Shown: positions 1 through 9,605, counted from the first letter of the stretch. The stretch is DNA of 64,000 nt from Hymenobacter siberiensis (GCF_018967845.1 NZ_JAHLZZ010000001.1:3968001-4032000), one strand, 5' to 3'. Notes: generated by a model from the sequence alone, not told the origin. Translations and numbers: made by a program.

Positions 1-2480
1 TCGATTTTGACACAGCGATAGACAGCACCCAAGCGTTCGTGCAGTTGCGCATGCCGGCGGACCGTGGGAAATGGACGTGGCAAACCTGGGATAAAGCTTA
101 CCCCCGGCAAGTGATTTCGTGGCTGGATGCTTTGGTAAGACTCGTTGACTTGGGGGCGTTATCGCGGGCTGACGTCCTTTCGCGGAGCCTGCTGGCTCTA
201 CGCCGGGACTTCCGTCGGCCCCTGCTAACGTGGTTCAAAAACCTATATTTGGCCTTCAAGCCGACGGTGGCCGAGCGGTTGGAACGACAAGCAGACTTGG
301 TTGAACTGCTGGCGCACCCACAGTCGCAGGTGGTCAATTTCGCTTTGGACCAAATAAAAAGTCTGTGGACAGAGGCCGGATTTGACCCCTCAAATTTGTG
401 GGTCTATGCGGATGCGCTCATGACGCGCCAAGAGCTAAAAACGGGCATCCGCACGCTGCTAAGTGGTTTCGAGAAGCTCCTGAAACAAGACCCGTCCTTG
501 GCACCAGAAATTGCTCGTCTCAGTGCCAGTGCACTAGCAAATGGTGATTCGGCGGTGCAGGATAAAGCTGCGAAGGTGCTTGTTATTGTTCTTCAGACCA
601 CAAAGCCGGAGTTATCGGAAACGGAAATTGCCGCAGTGCTGGAAGTGGTGGGGCAGTATGCCGACTTGTTGGCACCAGGCGCCCGTGCCCTCTTGGACCC
701 GTGGCTGGCCAAGACCGACGGCCCTGCCATTGCCAGCGGCTACGTCGAAACCGACGGGTACCAACTTAGGGAGCACATGGTGCCGGAGTTGTCCGACGCA
801 ACTGCTATCCAGCCGGTGCAGGATTGGCACGAACTGTTGTTTTTGACCGGGCAAGTGATACAACACGAAGACCCAACCCTCCTAGAGCGCTGGGTGGATG
901 GACTGTTGCGCTTGCAAGCAACGTATCCTGCTAACTACGCGGGACAGTTGCAACCATATCTTGTCCAGATGTTGCCGTTTTTGAAGGGCAAAAGCGAGGC
1001 CCAAGCCGAAGCCATTATCGCCAAACACAGTCAGGGCGGTCATTTCGGAGTGGTACAGGCCTTGTTTCTGAGCTGGGCACAGGGGTTCCGCGCCGCTCGG
1101 GTTGCCGAAGTGAACCTCAAGGATGCCTACTATGTAGCGGACCCATTGGTTAAAGTGGAACAGCTACGCTTTGCTGCTACTGAAGAATATCTCAAGCGCC
1201 GCACCGGGTTACCGCTAATCAGCACGCCGACGCACTTGCCGTATTGGGTAGCACCGTCTGCCTTGGTGGGCAGAATGCTAGCCTACGAATCGAACAACGT
1301 AGCGCTGAACAGCGCGGATGTAGCCATCGCCCTGGCGCGAACTGTCTTCGCGCACCCAGCCGAGGCACAAGCGGCGCGGGAATTGCTCCCCCAGCTTCAA
1401 CACGAGGGACTACGGCAACTTTTGGACTGGTTCTTGGCGCAACCCGACCCTATATTGCCCGTCAATGGTGAAAAGAAGTCACTGGTCCGTCATTTGACCG
1501 AACGCCTGGGTAAACTGTTGCCCAGCACAGCCATTGTACCGGCGTCGATTACGGAAGCGATGTCCTGGCTGTGGGCTGTGGCCGCTCGGACAAAACACCC
1601 TAACGAGACGTTTGAGCAGCTAGCCGCCTTAACTGGCAGCGACTACCCCGGCGTGGTCCAGCCTTGGAAACCGGAGTGGGTTTTTGATGTCAAAACCAAT
1701 ACCTATGTGGAAGAGTGGAAACCCGGTAAGCCGGTCGTGACGCACCGCTCCACCCAGTTCGCCTTTCCGAGTACCTACACCAGCAAAGTGCCACCCTCGC
1801 CCTTGCTGCTCTACTCGCAGTATGTGCGCTTTGCCGGGATGAATCACGCCAATGTAGCCCTGTCGGTGGATTATCCCTTTGTAGCATCGCTGATACCAAA
1901 CCATCTAGCTCCATTGCACTGGCATGTACTACGCACCGCTGGGTGGGCTGATAAATTAGAATCCACGGAGCGAGATGTCATCAAGCAAGCACTCCGGGTC
2001 ATGCTGGAGGCCGGGCCAGTCTTTGAGGAACCCACAACGCGGCTACTTGCGTGTGGATTGACTCACAGCACGCCCGAGTGCCGGGCACTAGCCCTAGAAG
2101 TCCTACTAAGTGCAATACAGGGCCAGCGGGTTTGCCCCAAGGCGCTGGGGACAACCTTGGGGCAGTTGCTAGCGGTTGAATTTGTTCCCGTGCAGCGGCT
2201 GGCGGATAATCTCACTCAGGCCCGCGCCATTGATTTCATGACTGACGATGCCTTGTGTCAGCTCTTCGGTGCATTATTGGTAGAACTGCCGAACGAGCCG
2301 CTACGCAACACCCGCAAGCTACTGGAAGCTTATGAAGATTTTATGGGGCGTAGTGGGCAACCATTGCGTGTTCATCTTCACGAAAAGCTGCAAGCCTGGA
2401 GCCGATTCGCAGCATTAAAAAAAATAGCACAATCCATACTTTCTTCGACCAAACCAAACATTTTTACTTCTGCCACTTAA
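1..2480 (+). CDS. DUF6493 family protein, 5' truncated by the window edge
   Basis: The reading frame is open from base 3 with no stop before the first possible start (GTG at 39), so this is the C-terminal part of a longer gene; about 825 codons are visible. The protein is alpha-helical and HEAT-like, with few charged motifs and no catalytic signature. The stretch LISTPTHLPYWVAPSALVGR, about halfway along, and the tail with long Leu-rich helices match what I know of DUF6493 proteins of Hymenobacter, which often sit next to SWIM zinc-finger, MoxR ATPase and VWA genes. Those partners would lie to the left, outside the window. The molecular function of the family is unknown; a scaffold role is a guess. 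Family call fairly sure, function not. Confidence 0.8.
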   Translation, partial: DFDTAIDSTQAFVQLRMPADRGKWTWQTWDKAYPRQVISWLDALVRLVDLGALSRADVLSRSLLALRRDFRRPLLTWFKNLYLAFKPTVAERLERQADLVELLAHPQSQVVNFALDQIKSLWTEAGFDPSNLWVYADALMTRQELKTGIRTLLSGFEKLLKQDPSLAPEIARLSASALANGDSAVQDKAAKVLVIVLQTTKPELSETEIAAVLEVVGQYADLLAPGARALLDPWLAKTDGPAIASGYVETDGYQLREHMVPELSDATAIQPVQDWHELLFLTGQVIQHEDPTLLERWVDGLLRLQATYPANYAGQLQPYLVQMLPFLKGKSEAQAEAIIAKHSQGGHFGVVQALFLSWAQGFRAARVAEVNLKDAYYVADPLVKVEQLRFAATEEYLKRRTGLPLISTPTHLPYWVAPSALVGRMLAYESNNVALNSADVAIALARTVFAHPAEAQAARELLPQLQHEGLRQLLDWFLAQPDPILPVNGEKKSLVRHLTERLGKLLPSTAIVPASITEAMSWLWAVAARTKHPNETFEQLAALTGSDYPGVVQPWKPEWVFDVKTNTYVEEWKPGKPVVTHRSTQFAFPSTYTSKVPPSPLLLYSQYVRFAGMNHANVALSVDYPFVASLIPNHLAPLHWHVLRTAGWADKLESTERDVIKQALRVMLEAGPVFEEPTTRLLACGLTHSTPECRALALEVLLSAIQGQRVCPKALGTTLGQLLAVEFVPVQRLADNLTQARAIDFMTDDALCQLFGALLVELPNEPLRNTRKLLEAYEDFMGRSGQPLRVHLHEKLQAWSRFAALKKIAQSILSSTKPNIFTSAT

Positions 2481-2633
2481 GAAAGTAAATCACATTCCGG
2501 TTGGTTCGCACCCCGGATTAAGTAGCACCCAAACATGCCTTCCTTTAAGTACTTGATTAACAATTACTTGGTTACACTGAAGGCATAAAAACAACTCTAT
2601 TCATGGTTAATTAACCCGTAATATTGGTCGCTA

Positions 2634-3002
2634 TTATTTGGTTTTAAAATCTTCTTCATCAAAGTCCTCAGAATCAAAATCACTTTCATCGGAGTCATCC
2701 TCATCACGCTCAGGTGCATCATGAAATTCATAACCAAAGCGAGATAATTCTTTACCTCCTTTAATTTTCACTTCATCCATATCAAATGCACCTTCAGGGT
2801 ATTCGTAGACAGAATATTCAATTCCTATCTCCTTTTCGCACTCTTCGCACTCAATGGTTTCCTCCCATTGATAGCCGGTCTGAGTACCCATTGGCTCCTC
2901 AGTAGAGCTAGCAACTTCAAAATCAACATCACTAGGCGTAAAATCGCGTTTTGTGCCACAGTTTGAGCATTCAATTGAAAAAACTCCAGTTACTAAACTC
3001 AT
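2634..3002 (-). CDS. Small zinc-ribbon-like protein with acidic tail
   Basis: A 122-residue protein with two CxxC pairs (CSNC near residue 13 and CEEC near residue 52), which suggests one zinc ribbon. The last 25 residues are almost all Asp, Glu and Ser. I do not recognise the family. Start ATG at 3002 is followed directly by the zinc-binding segment, so it is probably right. It stands alone on the minus strand, about 90 bases from the next gene. Possible roles are nucleic-acid or protein binding; nothing in the sequence decides this. Confidence 0.6.
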   Translation of the reverse strand: MSLVTGVFSIECSNCGTKRDFTPSDVDFEVASSTEEPMGTQTGYQWEETIECEECEKEIGIEYSVYEYPEGAFDMDEVKIKGGKELSRFGYEFHDAPERDEDDSDESDFDSEDFDEEDFKTK

Positions 3003-3093
3003 AGTTGCCTTTTTTTAATGATGAGCGTCAAAGTTAGAATTTATGTTCAACAATCGAGGATATAACTGAATAACTTAAGAGTTTTGGACTTGC

Positions 3094-3543
3094 CTATGGA
3101 GCCGCGGCAGCATCCCAAATCGCGTATCCACCGTCGTACGTGGCAATCACCATATAGCCGCCTGGCTCATTCAACGACGTTCGGCTGGCCACTTGCCAAG
3201 GTTCGCTCGTAGCCTCTTGCGGGGTTCCAGTAAATCGCAGGTGCATGCCATTGTCAAATTCGAGGAGCAGATTTGCGTGGTCGTCGCAGGCAACTCGGGT
3301 GACGTAGCGCAGATTTATCCGGTTAAATATTACGAGCATCTTTTCATCCTCGGTGAGCGCAAGCGCCGGGTCAAAGCCTACATTCGAGCTCATTTCCGTA
3401 TCGATATACAGGCGGTGGTCTTGGGTGCGGTCGTTCCGAAATTCCAGCATCGGAATCTGATGGTAAAGGCCAAAACTTTCCACAGCGGCTCCCATGAGGG
3501 CTTGTTGGAGCAGCGCGTTGGCCGCAGAGGTATCAGGCTTCAT
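3094..3543 (-). CDS. Hypothetical protein, 149 residues
   Basis: A soluble 149-residue protein with an N-terminal helix and a beta-rich remainder. The pattern LLLEFDNGMHLRF followed by a GGYMVIATYDGGYAIW end resembles small beta-sandwich proteins found as immunity or structural proteins in Bacteroidota, but I cannot place it in a family. It has no signal peptide and no catalytic motif. It lies in a run of small minus-strand genes of unknown function (2634-4874) with gaps of about 80-100 bases, so the genes may be transcribed separately. Confidence 0.6.
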   Translation of the reverse strand: MKPDTSAANALLQQALMGAAVESFGLYHQIPMLEFRNDRTQDHRLYIDTEMSSNVGFDPALALTEDEKMLVIFNRINLRYVTRVACDDHANLLLEFDNGMHLRFTGTPQEATSEPWQVASRTSLNEPGGYMVIATYDGGYAIWDAAAAP

Positions 3544-3622
3544 TTGAGCACAGTTTACTGACTTGCATCTAACCGCTGTTTCCCTATCACTCAGGGAAAC
3601 GGTCCGAATGGCGAAGAAGCGT

Positions 3623-3883
3623 TTAGGTGATGGGAAACCAAACGCCGCGCCTATTGGGCGGCAACATATTGGGCAGCACGTGGTCCAGGTCCAAGGTGCT
3701 CACGTCTATTTCAGGCCAAGCTTGCACAACCACTGGCGGGGTAGGCAAGGTGTAAGCAGCACTTGCGTGGAGCAGCGACAGAGCATCGTCGAGGGAATAT
3801 GCCGTCACCCCAAAGTGTCGCGGGTGCAACTGGCCTTCAGGCAACTGGACTTCCATCCAATAGCGGGTGAGGTGAACGGCCAT
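3623..3883 (-). CDS. Hypothetical protein, 86 residues
   Basis: I chose the ATG at 3883 (MAVHLTRYWMEV) rather than the longer frame beginning at 4066, because the upstream part overlaps the next gene and looks non-coding (low-complexity, Cys-rich), while the part from this Met on has normal composition. The product is a small soluble protein with a mixed alpha/beta look and a Pro-rich end. It is not recognised. It sits between two other small unknown genes on the same strand. Confidence 0.55.
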   Translation of the reverse strand: MAVHLTRYWMEVQLPEGQLHPRHFGVTAYSLDDALSLLHASAAYTLPTPPVVVQAWPEIDVSTLDLDHVLPNMLPPNRRGVWFPIT

Positions 3884-3989
3884 GTAACACGCTGGTTTAG
3901 GAAAAACGGTCCGAATCACAAAAAAAGGGCACCAACATCCAGTTATGCAAGGCCTGACTTCGTTCCGGATTATGCTAGCCCGGCCGGAT

Positions 3990-4874
3990 TCATTTAGGTT
4001 TGTTACGGACGTACTGCTTCTGGGGCATATTAAATAAAAAGTGGTCTTGGCGGTCCGGCCGCACAAAATTATAAGTGGGCTTGGTTTTTAGTATTTCAAC
4101 CATTTTGTTTTTAAGGGATATGTTGGAGGCCCTGATTTTGGGCAATAAGGCTTCCAATTTATCGTGAGTGGTGTGCATCACCTCATCCAACTCGGTTAAT
4201 AGCTGCACTATCTCCTTCAGAGTGTATTTCTCGTCCATTAGCAAGCCTGTCTCCAGCTCCGCCACTTCGATAAAGCAAGAGAGAGCATTGCTTTTAACGT
4301 TCTTCAAGTTCCAAATATCACCTTCGTTCTTTTTCGCCAAACGCCGTAATTGCCTAATTTCCAGCATCAGTTCCCCTTTTTGATTTCGCAGTTCTCTTTC
4401 TAAGGCCTTCTCGTTAACGGTGAATTGAGCCTCAATAAGTGCGTTCACGCTTCGGGTTAATTCGGTTTTGCTCGATTCCAACGAGCTATTAGCTTTTGAA
4501 ACTTCTTCGGTAAACTTCTGGGCTATTTCTAACTGCAAACGGTCAATTTGCCCTTGAATCCCATTGCTAATTGCATCAAGTTCTTGCCTGTTGATGCGAT
4601 AATTGAAAAACACTTGACTGGCAATGATGCCCAACACAATGGCCAGCGATACCCCCAACGTCCATTGAGTCAAGGTCAGTAGCTTTTCGTTGGCGTTGGC
4701 AGAGTTCTCATACATCAATTTGTATAAGTCCCGCTCCTTTTCTGTGTTGGTTACTCCGGCAGCAGGAGCAGCCAGCGGACTTTGCGCTGAAGCAAGGGGC
4801 ACCCGTGTAGATGGAGTTTGCGAAAACGCCATACTGGCACACAGCAATAGCAATAATAGGAACGCATGTTTCAT
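3990..4874 (-). CDS. Membrane-anchored coiled-coil protein with signal peptide
   Basis: The 294-residue product starts with a clear signal peptide (MKHAFLLLLLLCASMAFSQ), then a short Ala/Pro-rich linker, a single transmembrane helix near residues 72-94 (LGVSLAIVLGIIASQVFF) and a long charged coiled coil (about 100-190). The C-terminal third is helical and charged. The layout puts a short segment outside the inner membrane and a long coiled coil inside. I do not recognise the family. It is the most upstream of the minus-strand small genes, and a fragment of an IS5-type transposase lies directly upstream of it. Confidence 0.65.
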   Translation of the reverse strand: MKHAFLLLLLLCASMAFSQTPSTRVPLASAQSPLAAPAAGVTNTEKERDLYKLMYENSANANEKLLTLTQWTLGVSLAIVLGIIASQVFFNYRINRQELDAISNGIQGQIDRLQLEIAQKFTEEVSKANSSLESSKTELTRSVNALIEAQFTVNEKALERELRNQKGELMLEIRQLRRLAKKNEGDIWNLKNVKSNALSCFIEVAELETGLLMDEKYTLKEIVQLLTELDEVMHTTHDKLEALLPKIRASNISLKNKMVEILKTKPTYNFVRPDRQDHFLFNMPQKQYVRNKPK

Positions 4875-4903
4875 GCGTCTAAACTACTGGAATCCCCACT
4901 GAA

Positions 4904-5003
4904 AACTTGGGCCACCTGCTGGCAGCCGTTGTCGCGCTGGCCAATGAACAAGACCGGGCGCAAGTCAGCGTGGTGGCCGAAGAAGTGCAAGTAGCCTCGG
5001 ACT
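4904..5003 (+). pseudogene. Fragment of an IS5-family transposase
   Basis: Reading + from 4904 gives NLGHLLAAVVALANEQDRAQ and then VSVVAEEVQ. This matches the segment just after the first catalytic Asp of IS5-family transposases (usually GHLLAL..TPANEQDRAQV..LAE.V). Only about 33 codons remain; both ends are lost. It shows that an IS element was once here. A second, larger relic of the same family lies at 14460-15075 on the other strand. Confidence 0.6.
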
Positions 5004-5379
5004 ATAGAGTTACCTCATATAGTAAACACCGCTCCAGCACCTCGTCGAGTCGCCGATGGAGAGCGGTGCGGGGCACGCGCTCGGAGAGGTGTAAGCGGGT
5101 CATCTCTTTGTTGAGTAGTTGCTTCACACCTTGCTTCATCTTGCTACGAAACCCAAAGCTGACCATGACATAAGTTCTGCAACAGCCACCTTCGTTTGCT
5201 TGTATGACCGTAACCGTTGCAGAACCTACCATCAGTAAGCTCCCGGAGCTCAGAAGGGCGCCCACTTCCGGAAATGTGGTTCCAAAAGTTTATTCCAGCA
5301 CTTTAGGGTGGGCTAAGCATGAATGGCTGCCCACCAGGAAGTTTTGCAACAGCTACGGTCCGAATAGTTAAACGTGAGC
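5004..5379. other. Intergenic stretch with one weak ORF and a 10-bp inverted repeat
   Basis: About 375 bases between the IS fragment and the GmrSD gene. A minus-strand frame from an ATG at 5169 to 5002 (MVSFGFRSKMKQG...) has a plausible charged helical composition (SERVPRTALHRRLDEVLERC) but is not recognised and may be a gene remnant. The 10-bp arms GTTCTGCAAC at 5174-5183 and GTTGCAGAAC at 5216-5225 form an exact inverted repeat. No other feature is supported. Confidence 0.35.
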
Positions 5380-7254
5380 TTAGGCCAGCATGGGCTGCGG
5401 TGTGATAACTAAGAGATTTCTCTTGATTTCCAACAGGGTTTGAAAGCTATTGCCGGTGTAGTAAGCTTGGAGTAAACCGACCACCCGAGCATGATTTTTC
5501 TGGATGGTTTCGGCATTCCAGTGCTGGTAGGTCATGAAGACGTAGTTTGTATTAGCCCGGCCTTCGATGTAGCCGCTGTATTTGTGGCGCTTGTCTAAAA
5601 AGGAGGAGTTGCTCAAGGAAGCATTCTTCTTCATGTCGACCAACACAATGTTGCCAAGCCGATGCAACCACTCGGTGTGCTCTTCTTCACTCACGTTCCA
5701 GGCCGGGGCGGCAGGTTTTTGGGGCAAAATGTGCTCAACAGAAGCAAAGGCCTTATTCAGATGTAGCTTGGTATTGAGGTTGCCGGTGAGAAGGTCAAGT
5801 TTGAGCAGCAGGTAACGGGTTTTGTTGATGCGGGTACCTGAGAAGCTGCCCCACTTTTCTTCATCTAGCAGTTGAAAGAACTTATCGATGTTGATAACCG
5901 TGTTAGCCTTTTCATCTTGGTAGTCGTAGCGTAGCACGGCGTCCTGCAAAAATGTCAATGAAGCCGCATGCGGGTCCTTTATTTTGTCTTTAATCTCGTC
6001 CATCTTGCGCAGCATGATGAAGATACGTGTCTGCAAATTAAAGGACACCGTGAGCCACGCTGCCGAAAACAGGTTGTCAATTTTAATGAGAAACTCGAGT
6101 ATGTTAGCCTCGCCAAAGCACTCACGGTAGTGCATCAAGACCAAGATGTATTGATTGCCAAACGTCTTTGAAAGGATGTAATTCAGATTTTCGTAGAGGC
6201 AGCCACCCTTCTCTGCTTGGTGGTTGGAACGGAATACAGCATCAAGGTGCTGCACGTACTTGCCTATGAAATTGAAAGTTGGGGCTCCCTTCTCCAGCAG
6301 CTTCATGTTGTAAATGAAGTCGAATGACTTGCTGATGTTGCCCAGGTTCTCGCCGCTTCGGTATTTCACCAAAATCCAAATCATGGCCCACAGAAACTCA
6401 TCGAATGATTTGTAGGGCGACTCGACTGCGCTCTGGTACTCGTCCCAGTTGGCTGCGTGTTTCTTTTTGAGTCCCTCATCATTGCCAATGGCCCGAAGAT
6501 TCTGGGCTCGTAGAATGTCGCTGGACTGAAGCTGCAAGCCCCGGCTATTGAGAACGGTGAACAGGTTGTAAGCGTCATCAAGGTTGTCGGCGGTGGCGAG
6601 GTAGAGCACCAACACCTTGTTGCCGAGGTAAAGCAAGAAGTCGTAGATAAACTTCTGGTAGGCTTCCTCCGAGCTATAATCCGGTAGTTTGCTCGCCCAC
6701 CAGTCGTGGATGGTGCGCACGGCCAGAGCCATGTTGCGTACGGAGGTGCTTTGGCTCGCGTCGTCAGCCAAATTCGTAAGCTGCAAGGCTCGCATAGTGC
6801 CTTGTTCGGTGAGTACGAACTGTTGGAAAAACTCGTCGTCCTGCCGGATGGTAAATTTCAGTCGGTTACGCTCCGGGATGTTTTCCAGCTCGTTGGCTTC
6901 TTGCTGCAAGCGCTTGGCAACCTGAGCCTTGACGGTGGCATTGGTCGAAAGGTCTCGGATGACGGCGTGGAGCAGGTACAGCGTGATAAATCGCTGTTGA
7001 CCATCAAGAATATCGTGGTAGGTGTATGGGCTGCCGCCGTTGGGCTCCTCTTTGGTATTCCAAATCATGCAGCCGAGGAAATACTCGCGGTTTTTGCCAT
7101 GAGTCATTGCCGAGGCGATGTCCTCGCACATCACCATGACTTGGTCGGGCCCCCACACATAGGGCCGCTGGTACTCAGGGATATTGTAGAACCGTTGCTG
7201 GTAGAAAATTTCTTTGATGTATTTCTGTCCAGTATCGAGGGTAGAATCAGCCAT
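5380..7254 (-). CDS. GmrSD-type restriction enzyme (DUF262-DUF1524)
   Basis: A 624-residue protein. The N-terminal DUF262 domain (GmrS-like, ParB-fold NTPase) shows IPEYQRPYVW at residues 25-34 and DGQQR at 84-88. The C-terminal DUF1524 HNH-type nuclease domain (GmrD-like) shows VEHILPQ at 506-512, with further conserved HRLGN and NSSF motifs after it. Such fused proteins are known as type IV enzymes that cut modified phage DNA, for example glucosylated hydroxymethylcytosine; the substrate here is inferred only from the family. I chose the ATG at 7254 (MADSTLDTGQ) because the 18 residues before it in the open frame are hydrophobic and unlike the family. It is a single-gene defence module in the island. 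Confidence 0.85.
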   Translation of the reverse strand: MADSTLDTGQKYIKEIFYQQRFYNIPEYQRPYVWGPDQVMVMCEDIASAMTHGKNREYFLGCMIWNTKEEPNGGSPYTYHDILDGQQRFITLYLLHAVIRDLSTNATVKAQVAKRLQQEANELENIPERNRLKFTIRQDDEFFQQFVLTEQGTMRALQLTNLADDASQSTSVRNMALAVRTIHDWWASKLPDYSSEEAYQKFIYDFLLYLGNKVLVLYLATADNLDDAYNLFTVLNSRGLQLQSSDILRAQNLRAIGNDEGLKKKHAANWDEYQSAVESPYKSFDEFLWAMIWILVKYRSGENLGNISKSFDFIYNMKLLEKGAPTFNFIGKYVQHLDAVFRSNHQAEKGGCLYENLNYILSKTFGNQYILVLMHYRECFGEANILEFLIKIDNLFSAAWLTVSFNLQTRIFIMLRKMDEIKDKIKDPHAASLTFLQDAVLRYDYQDEKANTVINIDKFFQLLDEEKWGSFSGTRINKTRYLLLKLDLLTGNLNTKLHLNKAFASVEHILPQKPAAPAWNVSEEEHTEWLHRLGNIVLVDMKKNASLSNSSFLDKRHKYSGYIEGRANTNYVFMTYQHWNAETIQKNHARVVGLLQAYYTGNSFQTLLEIKRNLLVITPQPMLA

Positions 7255-7482
7255 GCGAATAATAAAGGAGAAAATGGGTAGAGCGCCGAGCGCAAAGCTA
7301 GCCGGCAAAATGCGTTAAATCTAGACTACTGCTCTCGCTTTTCTCACTTTACCGCAAAGGGACCTAGCGCCGGCAGATGAGAACCGGCAGGGCAGTAATA
7401 CCTGCACCGGAGCCACTTCACCCATGGTGTCTGAGTCGAGCTGAATGGTACTGACGCATATACCAAGGAAAAAGCAGGATGA

Positions 7483-8076
7483 TTAACTAGCTACCTCCAC
7501 TTTAAGATACTTGCCCACTGCCCCTTTACTCACACCCAACGCAGACGCGATGGCCCGCTCACTTTTACCTTGAGCACCCAAGTTGCGAATCTGCTCAACA
7601 ACTCTGGGGTCAATGGCTCTACGCCCAAGTATGGTGCCTTTTGCCCTGGTTCGCGCCAGGCCTGCTTTGGTTCGCTCGCTTAACCTTACCCGCTCCTGCT
7701 TGCCCAAAGTAGCCAGTATCGATACGATGGCGTCTTTGAACAATCCAGTAGAGTCGAGGTATTGCTCCGTGAAAGATTTATAGCCCACCCCCCACTGCTC
7801 CAGTTGGTTCAGGTGCTGGAGCGTGGGCAACGCACCTTCCCGGCTGAAACGGTCCAGACTCCAGAACAGCACCAAGTCAAACCGGCGTTGGTGGGCATCG
7901 GCAAATAGTTGCTGGAACTGGCTGCGCTTGGCGGTGCCACCCGATTCTTCTTCCGAGTACTCCTTATATATGGACCACCCTTGCACTTCAGCATAGCGCC
8001 TTAGGTCTGGTAACTGGTTTTCGGTAGTTTGACCTTTGTCGCGGGTCGAGACCCGGGCATAAATGGCGACTCTCAC
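7483..8076 (-). CDS. Serine recombinase (resolvase/invertase family)
   Basis: A 197-residue small serine recombinase. The catalytic Ser is in YARVST (residues 6-11), the family block FWSLDRFSREG is present, and after the E-helix region (LSERTKAGLARTRAKG) there is a Hin-type helix-turn-helix (SERAIASALGVSKGAVGKYL). It is complete for the resolvase/invertase class. The start is GTG at 8076 and overlaps the stop of the upstream HEPN gene in a GTGA arrangement (8073-8076), which suggests translational coupling. No obvious inverted-repeat crossover sites were seen next to it, so whether it inverts, resolves or simply mobilises local DNA is open. Confidence 0.9.
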   Translation of the reverse strand: MRVAIYARVSTRDKGQTTENQLPDLRRYAEVQGWSIYKEYSEEESGGTAKRSQFQQLFADAHQRRFDLVLFWSLDRFSREGALPTLQHLNQLEQWGVGYKSFTEQYLDSTGLFKDAIVSILATLGKQERVRLSERTKAGLARTRAKGTILGRRAIDPRVVEQIRNLGAQGKSERAIASALGVSKGAVGKYLKVEVAS

Positions 8077-8741
8077 TTTTCTACAATTGTTGATGAGACC
8101 AAAGGAAAGTACGCCTGATGTTCCTTCGGAAAAACGCCACGCGCTATGACTTCCATTGTTACATGATTCTTCAGAATTTTAAACTCCAATAAGTCATCCG
8201 GCTGGCTGAGGAAATCCTCTCGCTTTTGATTCGCCAGAAGGTAATTGTTTTTGAACAGTATCTCCTCATTGTTTTCTACATCGACATGATACAGGGTCTT
8301 CAATGGTTCGGGCTCAACTCTATTAACTAGTTGGCTGAGCACAAAAAAAGCATTGTCTAACTCAGCCAAGAACCTGTTTTTTATGATGACATAACTGTAG
8401 CCCGGCGATAAATCTTCGTAGTACCTGGACCGGTAGATTTTGCTCAGTGACTTCAAGAAATCAGAGTTAATCAAATTGTCCAAGTCGGGGATTTCACGTT
8501 TCAGAATATTGAACAGAGCAAAGACGTCATGGCTCTTATTGCCATTGTACTTGCCAGAAATCAGCAGCGGAATTTTGAGCGACTTTTCAATGGCAGTATT
8601 TGCCATGATGCATGCAGGCTGCAGAAGCATGTTATCAAAAAGCACACGAGCGGCTAAATACTCGCGGTAGGCATTGTCGATAAGCCCCACAATTTGCTTG
8701 TGTGCTTTTTCGTCAAAATACACTTTCTCCGCATCCGCCAT
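8073..8741 (-). CDS. HEPN-domain protein
   Basis: A 222-residue protein. The N-terminal helices read AYREYLAARVLFDNMLL, then TAIEKSLKIPLL and KSHDVFALFNIL. This is the classic HEPN pattern (aEkalK...gHdl..L). The canonical RNase motif RxxxxH of toxic HEPN proteins is not evident, so it may bind nucleotide or RNA rather than cut it. The C-terminal part (about 130-222) is not recognised. I took the Met at 8741 (MADAEKVYFDEK) rather than 8786, as the 15 residues before it look like leader sequence. It overlaps the recombinase gene by 4 bases. The pairing with a recombinase is unusual and its purpose unknown. Confidence 0.65.
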   Translation of the reverse strand: MADAEKVYFDEKAHKQIVGLIDNAYREYLAARVLFDNMLLQPACIMANTAIEKSLKIPLLISGKYNGNKSHDVFALFNILKREIPDLDNLINSDFLKSLSKIYRSRYYEDLSPGYSYVIIKNRFLAELDNAFFVLSQLVNRVEPEPLKTLYHVDVENNEEILFKNNYLLANQKREDFLSQPDDLLEFKILKNHVTMEVIARGVFPKEHQAYFPLVSSTIVEK

Positions 8742-8786
8742 AATATTTACCCACTGAAAATTTAAGTCGGTCAAAATTACGCCCAT

Positions 8787-9535
8787 TAATCGGGTCTTTT
8801 ATGGGCAGCAAATCGCCCCTCGATAAACCGTTCGTAAAGGCCATTTTTGAGGAGCGTTTTTGCCACCTTTAAATGGGCACTTTCCGAAGCCGAAAAAACC
8901 GGCGTCCCCAAGCTGATTGAGGACCCGTCGAAACCACCTAGGATACGAGGGTTTGGAGTAGCGATACGTGAACAGGCCTGCCTATGTCAGTGTAGGGCGG
9001 GTCTGTCACTCCTTCCGATGTCGCTTAGCACGTGCCTCGTGCGTCAAAAGGACTGATATATACTGGCAGGCATGGATGCTGCCCGGAAAAGAGAGCGAGC
9101 AGTGCGCTCGTAGCGCAGGCGGGCCGGCAAGGGCCGTGGAAAACCACAATGGATGTTACCACAATTTGCCCCGGCGGCAGTAAAACGATGGGTTCCCCCA
9201 AGCTGTACCCACGCCTGGGTGGGCGGTCCATCACGCGCCAGACTCCCCGCGTCCTTGGCTTCGACTCGCAAGGGACGCATTCGCCAACTGCGAGTTTGAC
9301 CGTGCCTCGGTCAGATTACACTACACGACTGGGCAAACCGCAAACTACTGGCTCGCCGAGTCGGCCCGTAAGCTTGTAATAACCGCTTCTTCGGCAGCGG
9401 GACCAAGAGTCGTGGCAAGGGTCCGGCTCATGCGGGCACCTTAGCCCAGCGGCCAGAAGGAATCCGCGGCTGTGGGTCCCGAAGTCTATTCCGAACGGCT
9501 TGACAACTTGCTCACGGAAAAAAAATCCGAAAGCT
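8787..9535. other. Degenerate region without an intact gene
   Basis: About 750 bases with broken reading frames on both strands. On the plus strand three pieces look protein-like: TFKWALSEAEKTGVPKLIED near 8860, CEFDRASVRLHYTTGQTANY then WLAESARKL near 9290-9375, and GPEVYSERLDNLLTEKKSES ending at 9535. They lie in different frames and are separated by stops, so this is best read as one or more decayed genes. I could not identify the ancestor. No tRNA-like fold or structured RNA was recognised. Confidence 0.4.
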
Positions 9536-9568
9536 AAAAACTTTGCTCAACTTCTTGAATACAATAGG
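9536..9568 (+). promoter_or_regulatory. Promoter-like block, copy 1 (diverged)
   Basis: AAAAACTT followed after 16 bases by TACAAT and then AGGTAG. The same layout with 15-base spacing and TATAAT occurs at 15608, 17221 and 18230. Here it precedes a truncated ORF that begins like the two paralogous genes at 17289 and 18297. It probably marks the remains of a third member of that family. Confidence 0.45.
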
Positions 9569-9605
9569 TAGAAAAATTATCTGAAGACCCAAAGCCCAAC
9601 TTATT

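Noticed and set aside
7254..7308. Longer start for the GmrSD protein at 7308
   Set aside because: The extra 18 residues are hydrophobic and do not match the family; ATG 7254 gives a normal DUF262 start.
8950..9380. Possible structured RNA such as a group II intron in the degenerate region
   Set aside because: No domain V hairpin or reverse-transcriptase motif could be found; several protein-like pieces fit better with a decayed gene.
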